Part shown: positions 1 through 9,399 of the stretch, in pieces
Layout of the letters: every line of letters starts with the position of its first letter
Numbering within the stretch: position 1 is the stretch's first letter
Source: Cryptomeria japonica
Lineage: Eukaryota; Streptophyta; Pinopsida; Cupressales; Cupressaceae
Assembly: GCF_030272615.1 (NCBI RefSeq)
Contig: NC_081414.1
Span: 781,674,119-781,734,118 of the forward strand
Direction: 5' to 3'
DNA: 60,000 nt
Position numbers and translations under genes: made by a program
Notes under the pieces: model-generated
Databases searched by the model: none
Told to the model about the DNA's origin: nothing
What the model saw: only the letters and a program-made list of their open reading frames with translations

Positions 1-491
1 TAGGATCTTCACTTTGTTAGAAGTGACCTTGTCAAAGGATTTCAAACACTCATTTAGAATGTTACCTTGCTAGAGGGTTTACAAATAAGACTATTAAGTT
101 CACTCGATTAAGATATTTTCTGTCACTTACAAAATAATAGTAATAAAATATATCTGCAACTTCACATCTAAAATGCTAAAGTAGATTCTTATTTGCTCAA
201 AAAAATCTAGTCATAGGACTTATCTTGTCCCTCTACTGGGCTCTATACTCTGTTATTCAAACAGGTCTTCAAGCTTCTGTGCTCAGTAATCACTATGTAG
301 CATCCGTGTGCTTACACTTGCCCACATACATTATTTATTAACAACTCCTTATTTATAAACAATTGCTAACCGCTTAATCTCCTTGATCACATTTCCCATG
401 ATCAATCTTAGCCATCAGATCTTCAAACTTGACCAAGTTCAATGTATCCTTCCGATCTGAAAATGTTTTACCTTGCCTCGGGACTTGCATT
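1..491. other. Flanking non-coding DNA left of element A
   Basis: AT-rich sequence with stops in all frames and no motif that I can assign. It is the left half of the site into which element A inserted; the right half resumes at 8333. The last five bases, 487-491 (GCATT), are repeated at 8328-8332 as the target-site duplication. The stretch may be decayed repeat, but I cannot name a family. Confidence 0.6.
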
Positions 492-1655
492 TGTTGGCAT
501 TTTTGTTGTTTATGTTGTGATTATCATTGGTGGACACATACTTGTATTGAGATCCCCTTTATATGTATGAGCTTATGCTCAACTGGTATTTGTTCCAACT
601 GGTATGTTGTATACTAGTCTCTAGACTAGTGGTGATTTTGTAGAATGTGTTTCCCAGTCTGAAGTGGCATGTCGACCCCAAGCGGTTCGTAGATCACAAA
701 CGGTACGAGGGAGAAAAGCGGCACAACACATTCTTACCAGTCTTCATTTTTGTCAAACCGGCAACCGGTATTTTGTATGAACCAGTAATACTCTGTGATG
801 AGTTACAAACTGGCATTTTGTGATGAGTTACCTATCCACCGATTGTTTGAAGGTGCCGACAAATTGATGGTGATTCCTGTGTCGTGTTACTAAGTATGTC
901 TAGATTCATTGAACCTAGGAAATTGTAAAGAAATCCTATTGGACCGACATGAAATCAGATTCCTTTAAAAGGACATCATGTCTAGGGTTTTAAGTTGTTG
1001 CAAAAAGTGTTAATGTTGAGCTCGGGTTTAAGGTGGAAGTTGAGAATGATCTTATCTGAGAAGATCAAGTTGTAACTATGAGAGAGAGAGAAAACTGAAG
1101 TTATGCTGGAATGCATTAGTTGTGAGCAATACTGGATCTAACCAAGCAGTTTGTGCTATTAGATAGATCAAACACTTGTTGATTACTCATATATTTGACA
1201 AGTCTGTAGCCCTTAATAGGGTAGGCCTCAAAGCCTTTGTAAAACGCTCTAACAAGGTGGTTCACACATGTGAATCTAAAATCCTCTAACAAGGTAGTCT
1301 TTAATTAGACTTATCTCCTAATAGAGATTGAGATTCCTAACAGGATCTGTTCTAGTGAAGAACATTGTAAAACCTTAACCGGTCTGACCTTAACAGGTCT
1401 GGTTTCTATTCTGTAGATAGTGACTTGTGAGTTCCATCTCACCATGGTTTTTCCTAGTTGGGTTTCCACGTCAAATATCCTGTGTTATGGTTGCAATTCT
1501 TTTGTGGGTGAATGCTTTATTTGCATTTTGGTTTGCATGTGTGGTAACCAGTTTAATTGTTAGACTGCTTTACTGGTTTATCTTTAGATTATGTAAGTAT
1601 TTTAGTGCAGTAGTTTTTGGCATACTAATTCACCCCCCCTTCTTAGTATTCATCA
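492..1655 (+). repeat. 5' LTR of element A
   Basis: Starts TGTTGGCA and ends CATCA, immediately followed by the primer binding site. It contains an 18-bp near-palindrome at 613-630 and a conserved GTGGTTTTTCC...TTGGGTTTCCACG-like block near 1440-1475 that recurs in the other copia-type LTRs of this window. A C-rich run just before the end (1631-1640) precedes TTAGTATTCATCA. The hydrophobic 79-codon ORF at 1427-1666 lies within the LTR and has a relative in the 3' LTR; I regard it as incidental. Confidence 0.93.
613..630. promoter_or_regulatory. Inverted repeat in A LTR
   Basis: ACTAGTCT-CT-AGACTAGT: two 8-bp arms with a 2-nt spacer. It is unchanged in the 3' LTR (7285-7302) although neighbouring bases have diverged. 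It could be a protein-binding dyad or an RNA hairpin in the LTR transcript; its function is unknown. Confidence 0.5.
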
Positions 1656-1657
1656 AT

Positions 1658-1670
1658 TGGTATTAGAGCC
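1658..1670 (+). other. Primer binding site of A (initiator Met tRNA)
   Basis: TGGTATTAGAGCC starts two bases after the LTR end. It matches the 3' end complement of plant initiator Met tRNA (TGGTATCAGAGC) with one C-to-T change. This is the usual first-strand primer for Ty1/copia and many Ty3/gypsy plant elements. Confidence 0.9.
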
Positions 1671-1705
1671 ATCCTTTCTATAAGTTTAACCACTTGGAAA
1701 GAGAT

Positions 1706-2983
1706 ATGGGGCAATACACCTTGAGGGAACTTACTCAACAACTCACTAAGTCTAAGAATGCCTATGATGATCTTATGGTCAAATACAAGGCATCTCAAGC
1801 AAAAAGAAGAGAACATACAAAGAGGCTGATGGAACTATCTAAAAGTAGTTCTTAAGATGAAGCTAACATGGAAGCCATGATTGCTGAAGTAAATAAACTG
1901 AATGATTCAAACTCCAATCTGAGAAAGGAGTTGGAAGGACTGACTATTCAGTTTAGTCAAGAGCTTGAGAATTGGAGAAAAGTGGAAGATGTGGTAAAAG
2001 ACAAAGATCATGAGATCTCCAAGTTGAAACATGAGATTAGTGCACTAACTGCTCACCTTCATGAGAGTAGAATGGAAAAAGAAGACATGCAAGGAGAACT
2101 GAATATTGCCATCTCTGAAAATGCAAGTCTTATGGAGACAAACACTACTATTTCCAAAGAACTCTTTGAGTCAAAGGAAATACTTGCTAAGTTTGGCAAA
2201 AGTACAATCAAGCTAGAGCAGAAGCTTGAGTCATCTAGACTGGCAAAGAATACCAATGGTCTTGGTTTTTCTGGACATGAGGAAGGAGAATCCTCAGGAA
2301 CAAATGATAAAGCATCAAAGAAGCAACCGACACTCAAAGGAAAAGGTAAGAAAAAATTCAAACCTATTTGCTTTAACTATCTTAAAGAAGGACACACTGC
2401 CAATGTATGTAGGAGCAAAGCCTACAATAATTTTCCCTATTTTATCAACAATGTACCTAGATCCAATAAGTTCAATGGTCATTGTTATGCATGCAACAAG
2501 TTTGGGCATAGAGCATTTGAATGTAGGTCTGTAATGGATAACACTAGAAGATATCCTCAGAGGACCCAAGGAACTGGTCCTGAACCTTTTATGAACTGGA
2601 ACCACAACCGGTTTAATGTCTTCAATCATCAGTCAAGAAGTGGTGGTCATCAAGCAGCAACCAGATGGAGAGAAAGGTGTATGATCTATCATGGTCATGG
2701 TCACACTGTTGCAACATGCAGAAGAAAGAATGGAAACATGCACAATGGACCTTGGAGAGCACCTGGACTTGTTTGCTATCACTGCAACAAACTGGGTCAC
2801 ATTGCAAGATTCTGCAGAAGCGAAAAAAGTATATCTGATGATATACTGGTCACTCAGGAGGGAGAAATAGATGTTGAAAAAGTTCAAGGAGACATGAAGA
2901 AAACATGGAAGAAGAAACCAATATTGTCGGAGGAGGAACTAGTTTCTGCACCTAGTGTGGAAATATCAGAACCGGCAAACTAA
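1706..2983 (+). pseudogene. gag: Gag-like protein of A with coiled coil and four zinc knuckles (one internal stop)
   Basis: A 425-codon reading frame starting ATG at 1706 (protein start MGQYTLRELTQQ), interrupted once by TAA at 1853-1855 and then open from 1868 to 2983. Residues about 1-190 are heptad-like, charged and helical, a predicted coiled coil. After a Lys-rich stretch come four CCHC-type knuckles. Two are intact (CYACNKFGHRAFEC and CYHCNKLGHIARFC) and two have the second Cys replaced by Tyr (CFNYLKEGHTANVC and CMIYHGHGHTVATC). Such knuckles bind element RNA in retroelement nucleocapsids. The motif GHCYACNKFGH is typical of SIRE-like copia Gag (family knowledge). The coiled-coil block around NSNLRKELEGLT aligns with NSNMRNEMQDLT in B and NVALKKEIQSIV in C. 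The typical Gag capsid region is not evident. Confidence 0.85.
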
Positions 2984-3427
2984 CCCTCAAAGGCTTAGGG
3001 GGAGCAAATGACGAAATGCTTTTGAACCCCCAGTTGACACCGGTAAAAGACCTTAACTGGTATGTGATACTTGTTGCTTGGTAGAAGACCAAAAATGGTA
3101 AAAAGGAAAATTAGGGTTTATGCCCTAATAGAGGAGCATTAATGATGGTAGGTGAGAGACATATATAAATGCAATTTTTCAAATCATTTCTCACTATCTG
3201 TTTTTGAGCGAAGAAAATTTTTCAAGTGCAGAGCAAAGAAAAGGTGATTTGAGCTTAGATTTCAAGAAATTGGATAACCTTGAAAGAGATTCAAATCTAG
3301 TTTGCAAGCGGTAGTGGAGAACTCAAAGCGGTGATTTGGCATCCGACAGAGAGCGAAGTGAAGCAGAATCAGGAAGCCCTAAATTCACTTTTGAAAGGTA
3401 TTTTTCATGTTCTTGAAATACTCTTCA

Positions 3428-6400
3428 ATGGCTTCCACATCTCATACCAGTTCAAGCACATCCATTGAGTCAGAAAGTTTCATTCAGAGGAAGTCCAAGT
3501 ATAATGCTTTATCACAAGTTCCAGCTGGAGTCATAGTCGAAGAAGGAATTTTAGATTATATTGATTGCAAAATAGAAGACCTAGGGTCTTTAGCCATTCA
3601 TACCCAATTAGGTCTATTTTTTGGAAAGGAGAAAAAGATCAAACCAAAATTTAGTGTCATAGAGAAGAAGAAATTCCACAACGCTGTATATTTCCTGGAA
3701 GACTTCATAGAGGATCATATCAGGATCATCTTGAGCAGGGTCCATGGTGACAAGATGTACCTAGAGAGGACGCATGATATCACACCTCAGGCAATTCATG
3801 CAGTCACTGGTTTCTGCAACACAGGGGAAGTGCCAGCCCTAAGAAAAGTGAGGAAAATAGAAATGACCAAGCTCATCGGTTCAACAAGTGACTCATGGGG
3901 CATGATAGTCAATCCTATCAAGGATGATCTGGTGAAATACGCATGCATAGTGATTGGATATAGAACATTCTCAGCCAGCAGGATTAATTCTGTATCTACT
4001 ATAGCGGTAAATGCCGCTTACCAAATGATAAAAGAGGATGCATCTTTTGATTTATGCACTGGCATGCAAAGGAAACTCCTGCTAAATCTCAAGGCAATCA
4101 AGTAGGACAACTCATTGAGGTTTAAGTTTGGACAACTACTAGTAGGGTTGTTCTTTTATTTCCAAGGCTACTTTCTGAGTGTAGGAGATGTCTAGTGGTC
4201 ACCTGACCAATCGGTTACCAAGCAAATAAAGGAAAGTGTGCAAGCCATTGGAACCGGCCACCCTGAGGTACTGATCAAATACTTTGATGAGTCAGAGGGT
4301 AATAATTTGAGGTGACATAGTGAAGAAATACGAAGATGACATTTGTTTCACTATTCAAGTGGACAAATGTCTAATGGAGGCTGTTGAGCCTAGAATGGAG
4401 GAAGTGGAGCCTATGGGCTATGAGGTCATGTTTGACATGTTGGAAGGGTATGCTTCAACCCTTATTTCCTTGCCTCTTGATCCAAAGGCTAAGAGGACCA
4501 GAACCTACTTGGAGAGGATCGCACTGGTTGAAGAACCATCAGTGAAGAAGGGAAAAGAACCAGCAACTAAGAAAGCTAAGGCAGTGCCTGCAGCATCGGC
4601 ACCAGCTACCACTACGACTCCAAGAGTGACCAAGTGGTCACCGGCAAACAAGAAATCGAAGGTAACATTGGCAAAAGTCTTCCAAAGAAAGAGGAAGACT
4701 AAGGCAAATGAACTAGACTCCGAAGAAACCGAGTTTGATGAATAGCCAAAGAAGGCTAGACAGACCAAGAAGATGAAGAAGAATGAACCGACAGATTCCA
4801 CACTGGTAAATATAGATATCTCCTCTTACAAACCTTTGACACATTGTCAAATAATAGTAAAGAATATTAGGAGAAAGTTACTTCATGATTTAATAGATTA
4901 TTATGATGAATTCAATAGTGAGGAAAAAGATGAAGTACTAGAGGAAATGATTCTTTATTTATGTAAAAATGACCGGTCACCATCAGAAATTAAATCTCAG
5001 ACACCAGATTCATTATTTAAAGCATTGGATAATAAATGGCGCATTGCCATTGAAAAAGAATAGGAGATTAGGGAGAAAGTTTTTGCACAATACTTCCCCG
5101 AACTCTCAAATTCAGAATTGTTTGATGCCCTGGATCAAAATAAAGGTCTCTTCTTCACAAGGAGAAGAAGAGTCTGGTTGTTGGAGGGGAGAGTTGATAA
5201 TGTAGAAAAAGATACACATCAACACATGGCCCATGCTGTCAGCTCTCCCAAAGCTCGAATGGCCAACCTCCAAGAAAAAAAGGAACCAGTTATTTCCAAA
5301 CCGGATGAGGTTTTTGATGAGGAAGGAAACCTGGTGGAAGAACCAATCGACACCATAGATGTCGATGCCCTGGATGTTGAAGATATCACTCAGGACATAC
5401 CTTCTGAGGGAACTAAACAAGGGAAACAGGCTAATCATGGTGGTGAACATGCTATGGACACACAGCAAGCGGAAAAAGAATAGGAAAAGAAAAGAAAGAA
5501 GGATGAAGATGAGAAATAGAGAAAAGAGGAAGAAGAGAAATGGAAAGATGAAGAAAAGAAGAAGAAAGAAGATGACAAGAAAAAGAAAGAAGAAGAAGAT
5601 AAGGAAGAAAAGAAGAAGAAGGAAGAAGAGGAGAAGAAGAAGAAGGAAGTGGAAGAGAAGAAGAAGAAGGAAGCGGAAGAGAAGAAGAAGAAGGAAGCAG
5701 AGGAGAAGAAGAAGAAGGAAGAGGAAGAACAAAAGAAGAAGGAAGCGGAAGAGAAGAAAAAGAAGGAAGAGGAGGAACAAAAGAAGAACATAGAAGCAGA
5801 GTAGAAGCAGAAAGAAGAAGAAGACAAGAAGAAAATGGAAGAAGAAGAGAAGAAACAAAGAGAGGAGAAAGAAAAGGAAGAGAAGGAGAAGAAAAAGAAG
5901 GAAGAAATAGACAAGACCATTGAAGTAATGAAGACTATGGAAATGGAAACTCCCAAGGCAACTAGTAGCCAAGCCAAACTGGCTGCTATCTTGAGCCCCA
6001 TTGATCTCCAATCTAGAAGTGAGTCTGAGCTTATGCAGAGCATCAAGGTTGCCCAAGAGTGCCTTGAAGGCAGTCAAAGGAAAAGAGAACAAGATATTAT
6101 TCAGGCAGCTGTGGACACACTTATTGGTTTAATCCCCGGTACTAATCTTCCTGACACTGATTCATCACTAGCACAACTCAAACTTCTGTGTACTGTAGTG
6201 GATGATCAGGTGCAGAGTCTAGAAGAAGCAACAAAGGCCAATGTAAAGAAAGAGCACCAAAAGGCTCTTAATGTTGCTCTAGTGAAGAAATTGAATGAGC
6301 TTAGGACTGAACTACTAAAGGATCAAAAGGACATAAGGAGTGCCTTGGACGAGAGAAACTTGCTACTCAGCAAAATGTGTCAACCTCATCTGTTCTGTGA

Positions 6401-6809
6401 TGATGTGCTAGCCAAGAAGCAACAGCTTCAAATGCACTTACAATCCTACTTGAGCACATTCAAGACTCCTTATGACTCTTTTGCAGCATATGGGCAAACC
6501 GTTCACCAGTTCTAGATCCAGTTAGCCAAGATGGAGCAAGAGATCAGCACAAGGTCTAGGGATTTGTAGGAGCTTCAACTAGTATTACTTCCACGACTGC
6601 AAATTCTCTAGAAATGTTATCTGAACCTGGATGCCTTGATAGTCACACAAGAACTAAGCATAATGGATGCCATGGAGGAATAGGTATCACAAATGCAAAC
6701 AGAGAAGGAAGTGGCAACAACCCTACTTGAGTCCTGGTCCCTTTCCATGAAACAATTTTTGCAGGACTATAAAGCGGTTTTTGACAAGTATTATTCATTA
6801 TTGTCATAA
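3428..6809 (+). pseudogene. ORF2 of A: long unidentified protein in place of pol
   Basis: Reads from ATG 3428 (an in-frame ATG at 3407 is also possible) to TAA 6807-6809, about 1127 codons, with one frame change near 4310. In-frame stops at 4103, 4193, 4743, 5061, 5481, 5517, 5802, 6513, 6567, 6609 and 6681 are all TAG. The N-terminal third carries ILSRVHG, AIHAVTG, LIGSTSD, YRTFSASRINSVS and AAYQM, matched in order by ORF2 of B. A Lys/Ala/Pro-rich linker follows, then a 430-bp Lys/Glu helix, then a C-terminal coiled coil (SPIDLQ, SALDERN, LLPRLQIL) shared with B and G. I see no enzyme motif of retroelement pol. From memory, the N-terminal block has the pattern of the plant domain annotated as putative plant transposon protein; this is unverified. 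Function unknown. Confidence 0.75.
5482..5920 (+). repeat. Lys/Glu-rich repeat inside A ORF2; near-pure purine tract
   Basis: About 430 bp almost entirely A and G on the + strand, built of imperfect units such as GAAGAGAAGAAGAAGAAGGA. In the ORF2 frame it encodes runs like EEKKKKEAEEKKKKEEEEQ, the spacing of a stable single alpha-helix. Three in-frame TAG codons interrupt it (5481, 5517, 5802). The opposite strand gives a long Phe/Leu/Ser-rich ORF, which is only the antisense of this repeat. Confidence 0.9.
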
Positions 6810-6864
6810 ACTCTTTTATATATATATGGAAATAGGTTTTTCAGCGGTACTTTGTCATTGTTGG

Positions 6865-7163
6865 CAAAGGGGGAGAAGTATATTTGGTTTTTGGTTTTAA
6901 ATTTTGAAATTTTGATACATCAGGGGAGAAGTATATTAGAGGGAGAAGTATCTATTTTGAAATTTTGATATATGCTGTGATATATGCTATATGCTCTGAT
7001 GATTATGCTCTGAATGACAAATTGCTATACACTCTGTTGATTAAGGGATAGTGTATATGCTTAGGGGGAGCAGTTTTTTTAATGGCAAGTTTTTTGTTGT
7101 AAAACACTTAGATGTCAAAATTTTATTTTCCTAAGTGTTGCCATCAATGCCAAAGGGGGAGAT
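6865..7163 (+). other. Multiple purine tracts and PPT before A 3' LTR
   Basis: Four purine boxes: CAAAGGGGGAGAAG at 6865-6878, GGGGAGAAG...GAGGGAGAAG at 6923-6950, TTAGGGGGAG at 7061-7070, and CAAAGGGGGAGAT at 7151-7163 directly against the 3' LTR. The last is the polypurine tract for second-strand priming. The sentence-like context TTGCCATCAATGCCAAAGGGGGAG recurs before the 3' LTRs of B, C, G and H. Repeated purine boxes are known from SIRE-type elements. Confidence 0.8.
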
Positions 7164-8327
7164 TGTTGGCATTTTTGTTGTTTATGCTATGATATTCATT
7201 GATGGACACACACTTGTATTGAGATCCCCTTTATATGTATGAGCTTATGCTCGCCCAGTATTTGTTCCAACTGATATGTTGTATACTAGTCTCTAGACTA
7301 GTGGCGATTTTGCAGAATGTGTTTCCCAGTCTGAAGCGGCATGTCGACCCCAAGCAGTTCGGAGATCACAAATGGTATGAGGGAGCAAAGAGGCACAACA
7401 CATTCTTACTAGTCTTCATTTTTGTCAAACCGGCAACCAGTATTTTCTATGAACTGGTAATACTCTATGATGAGTTACCAACCAGCATTTTGTGATGAGT
7501 TACCTATCCACTGATTGTTTGACGGTGCTGACACATTGATGGTGATTCCTGTGTCATGTTACTAAGTATGTCTAGATTCATTGAACCTAGGAAATTGTAA
7601 AGAAATCCTATTGGACCGACATGAAATTAGATTCCTTTAAAAGGACATCATGTCTAGGGTTTTAAGTTGTTATGAAAAGGGTTAATGTTGAGATAGGGTT
7701 TAAGGTGGAAGTTGAGAATGATCTTATCTTAGAAGATCAAGTTGTAACTATGAGAGAGAGAGAAAACTAAAGTAATGCTAGAATGCATTAGCTGTGAGCA
7801 ATACTAGATCTAACCAAGCAATTTGTGCTATTAGATAGATCAAACACTTGTTGATTACTCACATCTTTGACAAGTCTGTAGCCCCTAACCAGGTAGGCCT
7901 CAAAGCCTTTGTAAAACCCTCTAACAAGGTGGTTCACACATGTGAATCTAAAATCCTCTAACAAGGTAGTCTTTAATCAGACTTATCTCCTAACAGAGAT
8001 TGAGATTCCTAACAGGATCTGTTCTGGTGAAGAACATTGTAAGACCTTAACAGGTCTGACCTTAACCGGTCTGGTTTCTATTCTATAGATAGTGACTTGT
8101 GAGTTCCATCTCACCGTGGTTTTTCCTAGTTGGGTTTCCACATCAAATATCCTGTGTTATGGTTTCATTGCTTTTGTGGGTGAATGCTTTATTCATATTT
8201 TGGTTTGCATGTGTGGTAACCGGTTTAATTGTTAGTCTTCTTTATCGGTTTATTTTTAGATTGTGTAAGTATTTTAGTGCAGTAGTTTTTGGCATACTAA
8301 TTCACCCCCCCCTCTTAGTATTCATCA
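7164..8327 (+). repeat. 3' LTR of element A
   Basis: Direct repeat of 492-1655, same length, starting TGTTGGCA after the purine tract and ending TTCATCA before the GCATT duplication. It has the same inverted repeat (7285-7302) and conserved block (about 8106-8146). Confidence 0.93.
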
Positions 8328-8332
8328 GCATT

Positions 8333-8984
8333 CCTATCTGGGAACTTGCACAAGGTTATTACAGTTTAATCTGTGCTGTAGATCTTCCTGTCGATTTTCC
8401 TTTGCCATAGATCCTTACCAAACTTCATGCATGGCATACCAATCATTTATACATCTCTAGCTCATCATTATCCTTCATTAAATAATGCTTGTATTCATCC
8501 AATGTGCACTATCATAACTCGGTTGCAACTTAGTAAATACTAAACGTTACTTGGTAGACATTTCGCCTTCATTAACCGATATCGATAACCTTAGGTTTTA
8601 CCGACTAGGTTCCTTAGGATTTACTCACTAGGTTCTCTGCTTGGTGACATAGTATAGTATTAACCTTACAATCAACAACATATATAGGATATCAAAACAA
8701 TCTAAACATCATGATCTCATCATTGTCTAACTCGGTAATAGTTGCCCATTGAATAACTTATTTCTCTCCTTATTCATCACATTCTTTCTGTGTCTTTTAC
8801 CGACATCTTAATTCTCTTCAAATCAATATTCTCAAGATATGGCAACATCATACTGAATTAGATAATCAATTTCTTGACATCAATGAGAAAATAATGTTAT
8901 AAAGATATTTATCATGCTTCTTCAATTATATTGACAATCTTCAACAAACTTCTCAATATCCTTATTGAATATCAACAATATTTG
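8333..8984. other. Non-coding flank right of element A
   Basis: Right-hand half of A's insertion site. AT-rich, stops in every frame, no motif assigned. A duplicated phrase resembling ACTAGGTTC appears near 8605 and 8628. Downstream the gypsy fragment J begins abruptly at about 8985, mid-RT on the - strand. Confidence 0.5.
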
Positions 8985-9330
8985 TTATTGTAATGCCAAT
9001 AGATATACATTTAGGATAGTTGATAGGTGTAATGAAACCAACATCCAATAACTTTTCAAGATCAACTTTCACTAATAATATCACCGGTGGATGCATCTTA
9101 CAACACAATTTTTATCTGACTGGTTTGGTGCTTGAAGTATTTGTCAAGTGGTGCATAACCAAATTAGTGTCAAGTCCAAGAGTATCTATATATGACCATG
9201 CAATATTTATCTTTCTCTCTATAAAGAACTTTTTGAACTTTAGCCGCTCAATTTTTGTTAAAGACTATGCAATGAAGATGTCATGTGGTACCTATTCTAT
9301 CCCAATGTTTATTTAGATGGTTTCTTCAAT
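8985..9330 (-). pseudogene. Start of gypsy reverse transcriptase (J)
   Basis: On the - strand one frame reads LGLDTNLVMHHLTNTSSTKP, then a TAA, then KMHPPVILLVKVDLEKLLDV followed by GFITPINYPKCIS. This is the characteristic pre-RT and first RT block of Ty3/gypsy polyproteins (family form: hxhPxhxxxVKxELEKLLxxGFIxPIxYPxWIS). The catalytic YxDD region is absent because the sequence loses similarity below about 8985. Confidence 0.75.
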
Positions 9331-9399
9331 CAACATAGATGAATTCTCTTGATATGATATCATGGGGAGAGTTTCAAACCTTCCATCCTTTAGTGCCTT

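Larger units (their letters stand above)
492..8327 (+). mobile_element. Element A: complete non-autonomous LTR retrotransposon, SIRE-like copia derivative
   Basis: Two LTRs of equal length (492-1655 and 7164-8327, 1164 bp each, TG...CA ends) bracket a 5.5-kb interior. A perfect 5-bp duplication, GCATT, flanks it (487-491 and 8328-8332). An initiator-Met tRNA primer site follows the 5' LTR and a purine tract precedes the 3' LTR. The interior encodes a coiled-coil/zinc-knuckle Gag (1706-2983) and a long unknown ORF2 (3428-6809). I find no protease DSG, integrase HHCC/DDE, RT YxDD or RNase H motif, so mobilisation must have used enzymes supplied in trans. The Gag knuckles, primer site and multiple purine boxes resemble SIRE/Maximus-type Ty1/copia elements (family knowledge); the lineage call is an inference. 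By eye the first 240 bp of the two LTRs differ at roughly 18 positions, mostly transitions, so the insertion is not recent. Confidence 0.93.

Noticed and set aside
5435-6046. Reverse-strand Ser/Phe-rich ORF (203 codons)
   Set aside because: Another antisense frame of the same repeat.
5112-6092. Long reverse-strand ORF (326 codons) rich in Phe and Leu
   Set aside because: It is the antisense of the purine-rich Lys/Glu repeat; pyrimidine-rich DNA rarely makes stops. No other support.
4103-6683. Reassigned nuclear genetic code with TAG as sense
   Set aside because: No plant nuclear genome is known to do this, TAA and TGA stops also occur in neighbouring elements, and methylation-driven CAG-to-TAG decay explains the bias more simply. 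Kept only as an alternative to test.
8099-8410. Hydrophobic ORFs in both LTRs of A (1427-1666 and 8099-8410) and in both LTRs of B
   Set aside because: They look membrane-like, but they lie in LTRs, start at a chance ATG or alternative start, and match each other only because LTRs are duplicates at insertion.
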